From NCBI GenBank assembly GCA_036266155.1, contig DATANR010000507.1:1-13861 (forward strand): a DNA stretch of 13,861 bases, in the 5' to 3' direction. Positions 1 through 7,183 of the stretch are shown one piece after another; the first letter of the stretch is position 1, and each line of letters begins with the position of its first letter. The DNA is from SIAJ01 sp036266155. GTDB lineage: Bacteria > Planctomycetota > Planctomycetia > Gemmatales > Gemmataceae. Both the position numbers and the translations under genes were made by a program. The notes below the pieces were generated by a model. That model was not told the origin of the DNA and made no database searches. It saw nothing but the letters and a program-made list of their open reading frames with translations.

Positions 1-308
1 GGCGCCGATGGGCCGAACGGAACGATGCTGAACGCGAGCATCGCCGTCGCAACGCCAATGGCTGGAGCAAGAAAATAGAAGAGCCGATCGACGTGCGTCG
101 GGATAATGTCTTCCTTGAAGAAGAACTTCAACCCGTCGGCCGCAACCTGAAGCAATCCCCACGGCCCGACGCGATTCGGACCGACACGATCCTGAAGGAA
201 CGCGGATATCTTGCGCTCGCCGAACGTCAGGTACGCGACCGTCCCCATGATCGCCGCGAACACGACGAGCATCAAGATGAGCGTGTATGTCAGGTGGAAC
301 TCGGTCAT
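1..308 (-). CDS. nuoH: NADH-quinone oxidoreductase subunit H (NuoH), partial
   Basis: This is the N-terminal 102 codons of NuoH, cut by the left edge of the window. NuoH is the membrane subunit that joins the quinone-binding arm of complex I to the proton-pumping arm and forms part of the quinone chamber. A first membrane helix covers about residues 6-27. It is followed by the family signature GERKISAFLQDRVGPNR (residues 30-46), then GPWGLLQVAADGLK (48-61) and KEDIIP (65-70), and a second hydrophobic stretch at about 75-96. The ATG at 308 is preceded by a G-rich stretch (GTGGGGAT), and the gene begins 13 bases after the nuoG stop, so it is the next gene in the operon. Translation is in frame with no stop up to position 1. 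The identity is secure; the remaining two thirds or more of the protein are not visible. Confidence 0.96.
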   Translation of the reverse strand, partial: MTEFHLTYTLILMLVVFAAIMGTVAYLTFGERKISAFLQDRVGPNRVGPWGLLQVAADGLKFFFKEDIIPTHVDRLFYFLAPAIGVATAMLAFSIVPFGPSA

Positions 309-321
309 ATCCCCACGCGCA

Positions 322-2007
322 TTACAACTTCAATCCCAAATCGCCAACGCCGCTCGCCAATTTCGCAAAGAACGGTATTTCGGAAGCCAATTCCTTGCGT
401 ATCGCGGCCACGTTGTAGAGGCCCTGGGTACCGGCCAAATCCATGAAAAACTGGCCTTCGGCGCGTGTTTCCAGCGGCGGCTTGCAAGCACGCTGAACCG
501 CCTGAGCAAGATTCGCATGGTTCAGATAGATGCCTGACTTCTCACTGAACGCCGTCGCTGGAAAGACATACGTGGCCCGGCCGGTCGTTGGCCCGTGAAA
601 TAGTTCAGTTACCGCAAGCATCAATTCCGATGGCGCGTCGGCTAACGCATCGAGCGTGCCCTTGTCGGGGTAGCCGCCAGTCAGAAGAATCGCCTTGGCC
701 TCGCCTTTCTTGGCGGCCTCGGCTGCCTTCGCGATCGGCACTACCGCTCCTTCAAAGTGCTTGATCACTTCCTCAACGCCACGACGATTGGGGCATTTCT
801 CTGCGCGGATCGTGAATTTAACAGGTTGGACCGGCTTGCCACGGCGATCCTTCGGATACGTGTCATCCTCGCCGACCACTGGCACGAACCCAAGAGCAAG
901 TTTCACTTGCTTCGACAACCCCTTGAGCCATTTCGCGGCGACGTACGCTTCCTCAATTGTCAAGAACGGCGAAAGGACTCCCCAAACAGCCGCTGGATGC
1001 CGACGCACATGGTCGGAAAAATCATCACGCAATTCTTGCACCGCATCAGCGTATGGAATTGGAACTAGCTTGCCGCTCTTGCGTATCTGCGGTCCCTTGA
1101 TTCGGTCAGCAGCATCGGCATGGCGGTAACCATAGCGACCTTCGTCGCACATGAAGTAACCGTTAGCCTGCGGGTTCTCGCGCGGACGCAAACGAAACAC
1201 GACGTCCTTGTTTGCGTCGATATGAATCGAACAGCCCGTGGAGCAACGGTCGCAGACGCTGTCTGTCTCCTTCAAATACCAGACTCGCTGCTTGTAGAGA
1301 AAATCCTTTGATCCCAAAGCACCGACCGGACAAAGGTCGACGACGTTGCCAGCCAACTTATTCTCAAGGGGTTCGCCCGGAAAAACATCAATCTCGGAGT
1401 GATGTCCCCGACTGGCGACCATCAGCTCGGCTTGTCCGGAGACTTCGCGAGTGAACCGGACGCACCGCGTACACATAATGCAGCGGTCGGTGAATAGCGT
1501 GATCTTGGACGACACTTCAGGCTTGTTCGCACGTTGATTTTTCTCATCAACCATCCGTGTTTCGGATCGGCCGAATTCGAACGCATAGTCCTGAAGCTTG
1601 CATTCACCCGCCTTGTCGCACACCGGACAATCGAGGGGGTGATTGAGCAGCATTCCCTCCAGGGTATCGGCTTGTGCCTTCTTGGCGCGATCGGCGGGCA
1701 CGTACTTTGGATCGTATGCAAGCGACGGGTGGGATTTATCCCGCTTTTCGTAGTCACCTGTAACAATGACGGTGCCATCCTTCACCGGCGTTTGACAACC
1801 GGGGAAGACCTTGGGGATCATCGTGACTTTGCCGTCCTTTAGATCCCCCATCTCGATGAGACACATGCGGCATGAGGCGACAACCGTCAGAGCCGGATGA
1901 TAGCAATAATGCGGAACTAACAAGCCGGCCCGCTCGGCCGCTTGCACGCAATTGAGCCGATCGTTGCCGATGTCCACCGGCTTGTCGTTAACGTAAACGG
2001 TTGCCAT
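322..2007 (-). CDS. nuoG: NADH-quinone oxidoreductase subunit G (NuoG), short form with N7 ligands
   Basis: NuoG is the large iron-sulfur subunit of the NADH-oxidising module of complex I, on the cytoplasmic side. It passes electrons from NuoF toward NuoI and NuoB. The 561 residues show a [2Fe-2S] ferredoxin domain with C35, C46, C49 and C71 (N1b), then H123, C127, C130 and C136 (His-Cys3 cluster N5), then C176, C179, C182 and C226 (N4). A molybdopterin-oxidoreductase-type cluster domain follows with C252, C255, C259 and C287, spaced CX2CX3CX27C, which is the ligand pattern of the extra cluster N7. The remaining 270 or so residues are a reduced version of the molybdopterin-like domain, so the protein is clearly shorter than NuoG of E. 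coli or Thermus. The ATG at 2007 has AGAGG just upstream. It lies 26 bases after a lipoprotein gene and 13 bases before nuoH. Confidence 0.96.
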   Translation of the reverse strand: MATVYVNDKPVDIGNDRLNCVQAAERAGLLVPHYCYHPALTVVASCRMCLIEMGDLKDGKVTMIPKVFPGCQTPVKDGTVIVTGDYEKRDKSHPSLAYDPKYVPADRAKKAQADTLEGMLLNHPLDCPVCDKAGECKLQDYAFEFGRSETRMVDEKNQRANKPEVSSKITLFTDRCIMCTRCVRFTREVSGQAELMVASRGHHSEIDVFPGEPLENKLAGNVVDLCPVGALGSKDFLYKQRVWYLKETDSVCDRCSTGCSIHIDANKDVVFRLRPRENPQANGYFMCDEGRYGYRHADAADRIKGPQIRKSGKLVPIPYADAVQELRDDFSDHVRRHPAAVWGVLSPFLTIEEAYVAAKWLKGLSKQVKLALGFVPVVGEDDTYPKDRRGKPVQPVKFTIRAEKCPNRRGVEEVIKHFEGAVVPIAKAAEAAKKGEAKAILLTGGYPDKGTLDALADAPSELMLAVTELFHGPTTGRATYVFPATAFSEKSGIYLNHANLAQAVQRACKPPLETRAEGQFFMDLAGTQGLYNVAAIRKELASEIPFFAKLASGVGDLGLKL

Positions 2008-2033
2008 ATGCCTCTCGCCCGCAGGTGCGGCGA

Positions 2034-2465
2034 TTAATTTCCTCGTAACAGATTATTAAATTCCGCGGCCGACACTCGCGATTCACCCGTGTGCGTTAAT
2101 ACCCAACCGCCCTTTGTCTGAGCGTCCTTCTCGTAGGCCCATAGTCCTTGTTCCTGCGGGTTGGGAACGAGGATAATCATTTGCTCTTGGATGAATTTCA
2201 CAAGCTGGCGGTTACCATCTGGTTTGTTCAGAAGTTCCCAGGTCTCCTGAGCGGTAGGGACTTTGCCGGACGCGCCCTTGGCATAATTCATCAAAATGAA
2301 AAGATCGTGCATCTCGATCGCCGTGACAATCGGAACCCTACGTGCCGCCATGACAGCAGCGTTTTCACCGCCGCCCGAACTTGGCGGTGGTGGATCCTCG
2401 GCTTTCTTCTTACATCCACCGGAGACCACCACCGTCAGGGCGACGAACAGCAATAAACGCTTCAT
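2034..2465 (-). CDS. small lipoprotein inside the nuo operon, paralogue B
   Basis: I do not recognise a named family. The 143-residue protein starts with a lipoprotein signal: MKR, a hydrophobic run (4-15), then SGGC with the acylated cysteine at residue 18. A charged and Pro/Ser/Gly-rich linker (19-34) follows. The globular part is about 105 residues and has no further cysteine. Its C-terminal half carries WAYEKDAQTKGGWVL (109-123) and ends in an EF-x-x-LL segment. The same layout and the WAYEKDA..GG motif occur in the preceding gene (2521-2958), so the two are paralogues. The ATG at 2465 has GGAGGGG about 6 bases upstream, and the gene sits 26 bases before nuoG. The protein should be anchored in a membrane on the outer face, away from the cytoplasmic NuoE/F/G. 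The function is unknown; the shared operon suggests co-expression with complex I, nothing more. Confidence 0.85.
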   Translation of the reverse strand: MKRLLLFVALTVVVSGGCKKKAEDPPPPSSGGGENAAVMAARRVPIVTAIEMHDLFILMNYAKGASGKVPTAQETWELLNKPDGNRQLVKFIQEQMIILVPNPQEQGLWAYEKDAQTKGGWVLTHTGESRVSAAEFNNLLRGN

Positions 2466-2484
2466 AACCGCCCCTCCGTCGTTG

Positions 2485-2502
2485 GCCCGACCGAGGTCGG
2501 GC
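2485..2502. repeat. 18-base perfect palindrome between the two lipoprotein genes
   Basis: The plus strand reads GCCCGACC, then GA, then GGTCGGGC, giving a GC-rich hairpin of 7-8 base pairs in the 55-base gap between the paralogous lipoprotein genes. No T-run follows in the direction of transcription, so it is not a typical intrinsic terminator. It lies about 14 bases upstream of the ribosome binding site of the second lipoprotein gene. It may stabilise or pause the transcript, or be a copy of a dispersed palindromic repeat. Confidence 0.6.
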
Positions 2503-2520
2503 TCAGGTGCCTGATGCCGA

Positions 2521-2958
2521 CTACTTTCCCAGGATTCGCTTGGCCTCGTCGGCCGTCACTTCCCTGGCCCGCATCTCGTTGTTCCGCGCCGGGTCCGGAA
2601 CGATCATGTATCCGCCCCGGATAGGCGCGTCCTTCTCGTACGCCCACCACTTGGCCTCGATCCACTTCCCCCAGTTCACGATAATCCCGCCGTCGTTGAT
2701 CTTCTTGATCAGCCGCTCGGCCCCTTCCATCTTCGGTGCGAGGTCGGCAACTCCGGTCGCCGCCTTGCCGGTGTCGTCATGGAAGAGATACATGGTCAGG
2801 CCCAACTGGGTCATGTCCGCGTTCATTGCCTTCCGGTCGGCTTCGCTCACGGGCGGGACTGCTGAGCTCGGACCCACCCCCGGGCCACTGGTCGTCCCCG
2901 CGGACCGTTCGCAGCCCGCAACCAACACGATTCCGGCAAACACCATCAGGCATCGCAT
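2521..2958 (-). CDS. small lipoprotein inside the nuo operon, paralogue A
   Basis: I do not recognise a named family. Starting at the ATG at 2958 the protein has 145 residues; this ATG has GGGAGG 5 bases upstream, whereas the upstream in-frame TTG at 2976 lacks such a site and would spoil the signal sequence. The N-terminus (MRCLMVFAGIVLVAGC) is a lipoprotein signal with lipobox VAGC and acylated C16, followed by a Gly/Ser/Pro linker to about residue 37. The mature domain includes WAYEKDAPIRGGYMIV (105-120) and a helical tail ending DEAKRILGK. Along the whole mature part it aligns with the next gene (2034-2465), including TGK versus SGK near residue 64 and 67, IIV versus IIL, and the WAYEKDA..GG motif. 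It begins 14 bases after the nuoF stop, so it is translated from the nuo transcript. Its role is unknown. Confidence 0.85.
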   Translation of the reverse strand: MRCLMVFAGIVLVAGCERSAGTTSGPGVGPSSAVPPVSEADRKAMNADMTQLGLTMYLFHDDTGKAATGVADLAPKMEGAERLIKKINDGGIIVNWGKWIEAKWWAYEKDAPIRGGYMIVPDPARNNEMRAREVTADEAKRILGK

Positions 2959-2972
2959 GGGACCCTCCCACT

Positions 2973-4337
2973 TCAATGGACTCCCGCGATCGGCAAAGAT
3001 CTAACCACGCTTTTCCGCCCTACTTTGATCGCGTCTTCAAACTCCTGTCGAAATTTCCGAATCGCCGTCTTCACCGGCCAGCCGGCGCCATCGCTCAATC
3101 CGCAGATTGTCGTGCCGGGGATGATGCCCATCCGGTCGGCCACATCAATCAGAATATCCAGATCCTCCCGTCGACCCTGGCCGCGCCGCAGCCGGTCGGT
3201 GATCTTCAGCATCCAGCCCGTTCCTTCACGGCACGGTGTACATTGCCCGCAACTCTCATGACTGAAGAACTGGCAGGTATTGTGCAATACGTCGACCATA
3301 CTCGTTTGGTCATCGATCACTGTGATTGCTGCCGTCCCTAAACCCAAGCACCCGACGCGACCCGGTCCATTGAAATCGAGCGGAATATCATATTCGGTCT
3401 TGCCGTCCTCGCCCTTGAGCGGCGCATTTACGTCGACGAACCCCATGCTGATGCCGCCGGGATTCACGGATTTGGCCTTACGACCCTTCCAGACGCCGCC
3501 ACCGTGCTGTTCGACGAGATCGCGGATCGTGATCCCCATTGGTAACTCGACACACTTGGGCTCGTTCACGTGACCGGCGAGCGTATAGAGTTTCGGCCCA
3601 AAGCTACCGGCATCACGTGGATTCTTCGGATCAGGGGGCACGCCAAGTGACTTGAACCAGTCAATACCACGGCGCATGATCTGCGTCACGCACGCCATCG
3701 TCTCGACATTATTGACAATGGTCGGTTTGCGAAATGCACCTTCGATGGCCGGAAACGGCGGCTTGATCCGCGGCCACGCACGTTTGCCTTCGAGTGATTC
3801 GATCAATCCTGTCTCTTCGCCGCAGATATAGGCCCCAGCCCCACGGTGCAAGAAGATATCGAGATTGAAACTTGCCCCGAGGATGTTCTTGCCAAGCAAT
3901 CCTGCCGCATAAAGTTCATCGATAGCGGCCTGAAGCGTGCGATAAGCCGTCCCGTATTCGTAGCGAATATAGAAATACGCGGTCTGGCATTTGATCGCGT
4001 AACACGCGAGCATGATGCCTTCGAGCACCTGATGCGGATCTTTCTCCATCAGGATGCGATTGTTATAGGTGCACGGCTCCGACTCATCCGCGTTGATACA
4101 CAGGTAGATCGGCCCTGGATGATCCTTCGGTAAAAACGTCCACTTGAGCCCGCAGGGGAAACCAGCGCCGCCGCGACCGCGTAAGCCCGAATCCTTGATT
4201 GTATTGACGACGTCGAGCGGCTGCTTCTCGCGCAGCACCCGCTCGAACGCGGCATAGCCGCCGTCGTTCCGGTAACCCTCCAGCCGAGGGCTATCGGGCC
4301 TGTTCACACGGGCAAGTAGGACGGGTTCGTATGGCAT
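2973..4337 (-). CDS. nuoF: NADH-quinone oxidoreductase subunit F (NuoF), FMN and NADH binding
   Basis: NuoF binds NADH and FMN and starts electron flow in complex I, in the cytoplasm. The 454-residue length is normal. Visible are the glycine-rich nucleotide-binding segment RGRGGAGFPCGLKW (53-66), the NADESEP segment (82-88), the second FMN/NADH segment GAGAYICGEETGLIESLEG (167-185, approximate end), and the N3 [4Fe-4S] ligands C363, C366 and C369 in SCGQCTPCR plus C412 in TICGLSDGAGWP. At residue 89 a cysteine replaces the glycine normally found in the EPGT part of the NADE.EPGT segment. The ATG at 4337 starts 4 bases after the nuoE stop, with only a weak ribosome binding site inside the nuoE end, which suggests translational coupling. 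The gene is followed by a lipoprotein gene instead of directly by nuoG. Confidence 0.97.
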   Translation of the reverse strand: MPYEPVLLARVNRPDSPRLEGYRNDGGYAAFERVLREKQPLDVVNTIKDSGLRGRGGAGFPCGLKWTFLPKDHPGPIYLCINADESEPCTYNNRILMEKDPHQVLEGIMLACYAIKCQTAYFYIRYEYGTAYRTLQAAIDELYAAGLLGKNILGASFNLDIFLHRGAGAYICGEETGLIESLEGKRAWPRIKPPFPAIEGAFRKPTIVNNVETMACVTQIMRRGIDWFKSLGVPPDPKNPRDAGSFGPKLYTLAGHVNEPKCVELPMGITIRDLVEQHGGGVWKGRKAKSVNPGGISMGFVDVNAPLKGEDGKTEYDIPLDFNGPGRVGCLGLGTAAITVIDDQTSMVDVLHNTCQFFSHESCGQCTPCREGTGWMLKITDRLRRGQGRREDLDILIDVADRMGIIPGTTICGLSDGAGWPVKTAIRKFRQEFEDAIKVGRKSVVRSLPIAGVH

Positions 4338-4341
4338 CGAG

Positions 4342-4824
4342 TCAGTTCGCTCGCAATCGATCGATCAATTCGTCAGCCCGCTCGTTGGTCACATTCATCA
4401 CATGCTCATCATTCACCAACACCGCCGGAGCGCCTTCGCAGGCGCCGATGCACTCGGCAAACTCCAGCGTAATCTTGCCGTCGGCCGTCGTTCCGCCCAC
4501 CGGCACGTTGAGCCTCTTTGAGCAATGCTCCAACAAATCGTCGGCACCGCGCAGAGCACACGCCAGGGTCCGGCACACCCACAATCGCGTTTTGCCGAGC
4601 TTGTCGTCCTCCGTTCGGAAGAACTGGTAGAAGGTCATCGTGTCCTGGACTTCGGCCGGAGCCAGATCCAGCAAATCAGCAATCTCCCGGACGGCCTCGG
4701 TCGGTACACACCGCAGTTCATCGTGAACAATATGCAGCGCCGGCAGCGTCACTGCCTGCTTGCTCGGGTACCGGGGGATATAGTCCCGGATCCGGTTCTT
4801 GATGTCTTCCGACAGCACACTCAT
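4342..4824 (-). CDS. nuoE: NADH-quinone oxidoreductase subunit E (NuoE), thioredoxin-like [2Fe-2S] protein
   Basis: NuoE is the small peripheral subunit that carries the off-path [2Fe-2S] cluster N1a beside FMN in NuoF. The 160 residues fit the family. An N-terminal helical bundle (about 5-72, with the PALHIVHDELRCVP and TFYQFF segments typical of the family) precedes a thioredoxin-like domain. The cluster ligands are C84 and C89 (CX4C in VCRTLACALRG) and C125 and C129 (CX3C in ECIGACEGAP). The ATG at 4824 is preceded by GGGGT about 8 bases upstream. Immediately before that lies the 22-base perfect palindrome at 4840-4861, so this gene has the most structured leader in the operon. It lies 44 bases after nuoD and 4 bases before nuoF. 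Confidence 0.97.
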   Translation of the reverse strand: MSVLSEDIKNRIRDYIPRYPSKQAVTLPALHIVHDELRCVPTEAVREIADLLDLAPAEVQDTMTFYQFFRTEDDKLGKTRLWVCRTLACALRGADDLLEHCSKRLNVPVGGTTADGKITLEFAECIGACEGAPAVLVNDEHVMNVTNERADELIDRLRAN

Positions 4825-4836
4825 CTTGCTACCCCA

Positions 4837-4864
4837 AAGCCCACGGACGTACGTCCGTGGGTTT
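4837..4864. repeat. perfect 22-base palindrome in the nuoD-nuoE gap
   Basis: Positions 4840-4861 read CCCACGGACGT followed directly by its exact reverse complement. Pairing can extend through one G-T and two A-T pairs to 4837-4864, giving a 14-bp potential stem. It fills more than half of the 44-base gap and ends about a dozen bases before the nuoE start. In the direction of transcription it is followed by GCTTTGGGG, with no convincing U-run, so terminator function is doubtful. It could be an RNA processing or stability hairpin, or a copy of a dispersed palindromic repeat. The sequence is unlike the palindromes at 2485 and 10397. Confidence 0.85.
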
Positions 4865-4868
4865 ATCG

Positions 4869-6104
4869 CTAACGATCGAGTTCGGCCGCGATGATATTCA
4901 GGCTGCCCAACACAGCGGGGACATCACTAATACTGTGCCCTTCCATCAAGAGAGGGAACAGCGCGAAGTGAATGAACGACGGCGGCCGCGTTCGGCAGCG
5001 CCACGGTCGCCCCTCCCCGTCGCTGACGATATAGAATCCGAGTTCGCCGTTCGCCGCTTCGGTTGCTCCGTACACTTCATCCACCGGTGGCTTCCAGCGT
5101 CGATTCCACATGAACAATTCAAAGTGCTGAATCAGCCCTTCGATACTGCGATAGGTCGACGATTTATCGGGGATCGTCAACTTATCGTCGATATTCACGT
5201 TCACTGGCCCTGCCGGGATATTTTCGACGGCCTGGGCGATAATCCTTGCCGATTCGCGCATCTCCTCCATGCGCACCAAATAACGGGCCAGGCAGTCGCC
5301 GCCCTTCGAGCAAACGACGTCGAATTCGAGATCGGCATACGCCAGATACGGCTCGTCTTTCCGTAGGTCGCGAGGCACGCCGGAAGCCCGTAACACGGGC
5401 CCGCTGGCGGAGCGATTGATCGCCTCTTCACGGGTCAGAACGCCGATGCCTTTGGTGCGGTCGATGAAGATCTTATTGCGGTTCAGCAAACGCACAACAT
5501 CCGCATGCGCTTTCGGAAACTCGTCTTTGATGAACTTGCGAATCTTGTCGACCCAGGCTTCGGAGACGTCAACCATTAGCCCGCCAACACGCGTATAGCT
5601 CGGGTGGAAGCGTTGCCCGGCCATCGTTTCGAAGATGTCATAGATCTTCTCGCGCATGTTGAATGCGTAGAGAAAGGCTGTGATACCGCCGAGATCGAGT
5701 GCCGCGGCTCCGATGCACAATAAGTGATCGCTAATCCGAGCCAGTTCGCCGATAATGGTCCGAATATATTTGCATCGCGGCGTCAGCTCGATCCCCATGA
5801 GCTTTTCGACGGCGTGATGCCAGCTAATCTCATTGCAGATCGGCGAAATGTAATTCATCCGATCGACAATGGTCACATATTGATTGTAATCCAGGTCCTC
5901 GCCGAGCTTCTCGAAGCCGGAATGCAAATAGCCAATATCCGGGACGGCTTTGACAATCGTCTCGCCGTCCAAAGTTAACATCAATCGGAGAGTCGTATGC
6001 GTAGCGGGGTGCTGTGGCCCGAAGTTGAGTGTGTAGAGAAATTCCTTCTCCTCGGCCTCATCGACCTGGTCCACGGGAAACGGCATCGCGCGGGCAAGCG
6101 GCAT
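4869..6104 (-). CDS. nuoD: NADH-quinone oxidoreductase subunit D (NuoD), quinone-site subunit
   Basis: NuoD forms the quinone-reducing site of complex I together with NuoB and is derived from [NiFe]-hydrogenase large subunits. The 411 residues contain GPQHPATHTTLRL (29-41), GYLHSGFEK (58-66), DYNQYVT (72-78), DRMNY (81-85), GELARISDHLL (119-129), RFHPSYTRVGG (165-175), RTKGIGVLTREEAI (216-229) and the C-terminal RTRPPSF and ELDR ending. H36 and Y73 align with the histidine and tyrosine that contact the quinone head group in the Thermus subunit. No hydrogenase CXXC nickel ligands are present, which rules out a hydrogenase. It is a separate gene, not fused to nuoC. The ATG at 6104 lies 1 base after the nuoC stop, with a weak purine-rich site (CGGAAAG) upstream, so translation is probably coupled. 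Confidence 0.97.
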   Translation of the reverse strand: MPLARAMPFPVDQVDEAEEKEFLYTLNFGPQHPATHTTLRLMLTLDGETIVKAVPDIGYLHSGFEKLGEDLDYNQYVTIVDRMNYISPICNEISWHHAVEKLMGIELTPRCKYIRTIIGELARISDHLLCIGAAALDLGGITAFLYAFNMREKIYDIFETMAGQRFHPSYTRVGGLMVDVSEAWVDKIRKFIKDEFPKAHADVVRLLNRNKIFIDRTKGIGVLTREEAINRSASGPVLRASGVPRDLRKDEPYLAYADLEFDVVCSKGGDCLARYLVRMEEMRESARIIAQAVENIPAGPVNVNIDDKLTIPDKSSTYRSIEGLIQHFELFMWNRRWKPPVDEVYGATEAANGELGFYIVSDGEGRPWRCRTRPPSFIHFALFPLLMEGHSISDVPAVLGSLNIIAAELDR

Positions 6105-6105
6105 A

Positions 6106-6597
6106 TCAACTTTCCGCCCGTGTCACGATCTGGAAGTTATGGCGCTCGCCGCGGCCACGCAGCGGATAATCCTTGCGCAGCGGGTATGAGGTAAACCCGT
6201 CGGGCATCAAGATCCGACGCAAATCTGGGTGCCCATCGAACACGATGCCGTACATGTCGAAAACCTCGCGTTCCATCCAATCGGCGCCTTTCCAGATTGA
6301 ATAGACCGAAGAAACGTGCGGATCAGGATCGTTGACGAAAACCCTCACATAGACGCGTTCTGCCGTTTCCGTATTGGCCAGCGAATAGACGACACCATAT
6401 CGATCCGTTGCGTCCGGATAGTGCAAGTAATCAATGCCGGCGATGTCGGACAGATAGTCGAACCCCGCTGACTTCAAGACCGTCATCACATCAATGAGCC
6501 GATCGGTCGCCACAATATAGCGCACATTATCTCGAAAGGCGGACCGCTTCACAGCGTCGCCGAACTTCTCTGCGAGGAGTTGCTGCACATCGGGCAT
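6106..6597 (-). CDS. nuoC: NADH-quinone oxidoreductase subunit C (NuoC)
   Basis: NuoC is the 30-kDa-type subunit of the peripheral arm of complex I and packs against NuoD and NuoB; it carries no cofactor. The 163-residue protein shows the family signature ADWMEREVFDMYGIVFDGHP (105-124), followed by DLRRILMPDGF and YPLRKDYPLRG (138-148). The start chosen is the ATG at 6597, which has GAGGAG 7 bases upstream inside the end of nuoB; the TTG immediately before it is a less likely start. The gene follows nuoB by 3 bases and precedes nuoD by 1 base. It is a stand-alone nuoC, not the nuoCD fusion of enterobacteria. Confidence 0.96.
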   Translation of the reverse strand: MPDVQQLLAEKFGDAVKRSAFRDNVRYIVATDRLIDVMTVLKSAGFDYLSDIAGIDYLHYPDATDRYGVVYSLANTETAERVYVRVFVNDPDPHVSSVYSIWKGADWMEREVFDMYGIVFDGHPDLRRILMPDGFTSYPLRKDYPLRGRGERHNFQIVTRAES

Positions 6598-6600
6598 CAA

Positions 6601-7179
6601 TCAACTCCTCGATCGCGAAGCTGTGTTGTAATCGCCTGGCACAACCATCGTTTGCTCCGGGTCAATTTGTTTGAGCAGACTTGTTGGTCCGGCATAAACC
6701 GTTCGCGCAGTGAATTCCCGTGCGTTCGCGGTCCCCGTCGCCTTTACTTTCTCTTGCAAATCAAGCACGGCCCGAATCAATTGCTCGGGTCGCGGCGGAC
6801 AACCGGGCACATAGACATCGACGGGGATGAAGCGATCGATTCCTTGCACGACGGCATAGGTATCGAATACGCCGCCCGACGACGCACAGGCGCCCATCGA
6901 GATGCACCACTTCGGCTCGGGCATTTGCAGCCAGATGCGCTGAAGCACCGGGATCATTTTCATCACGACCCGGCCAGCCACCAGCATTAAATCGCATTGC
7001 CGCGGGCTAAACCGCATCGCCTCCGAGCCGAAACGCGCAATGTCGTATCGGCTTGCCGCTGTCGCCATCAATTCGATACCGCAACAGGCCGTCGCGAATG
7101 GCATCGGCCATAGGCTGTTCGCCCGGGCCAGGTTGGCAACCCAGTCGAGTTTCGTGACGAGGAAATCGGGGAATTTCAT
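6601..7179 (-). CDS. nuoB: NADH-quinone oxidoreductase subunit B (NuoB), cluster N2 protein
   Basis: NuoB holds the terminal [4Fe-4S] cluster N2, which hands electrons to quinone at the interface with NuoD. Starting at the ATG at 7179 the protein has 192 residues. The four N2 ligands are the tandem pair C32 and C33 (ACCGIEL), C98 (MGACASSGG) and C127 (PGCPPRPE); their spacing (65 and 29 residues after the pair) equals that of the E. coli subunit. The TTG at 7230 would place a 51-base extension over the end of nuoA and add no conserved sequence, so it was rejected as start. The ATG lies 4 bases after the nuoA stop, and the ribosome binding site is weak (GGTGATCC), consistent with coupling. The C-terminal tail of about 25 residues is not conserved in a way I can recognise. 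Confidence 0.96.
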   Translation of the reverse strand: MKFPDFLVTKLDWVANLARANSLWPMPFATACCGIELMATAASRYDIARFGSEAMRFSPRQCDLMLVAGRVVMKMIPVLQRIWLQMPEPKWCISMGACASSGGVFDTYAVVQGIDRFIPVDVYVPGCPPRPEQLIRAVLDLQEKVKATGTANAREFTARTVYAGPTSLLKQIDPEQTMVVPGDYNTASRSRS

Positions 7180-7183
7180 CGGA

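Noticed and set aside
695..1129. Plus-strand open frames over nuoG (and similar ones over nuoF, nuoD and der)
   Set aside because: They are antisense shadows of confidently identified genes with no ribosome binding site or domain of their own.
4840..4861. Rho-independent terminator between nuoD and nuoE
   Set aside because: The stem is strong but there is no U-run after it, and ending the transcript here would cut the operon before nuoE, nuoF and nuoG.
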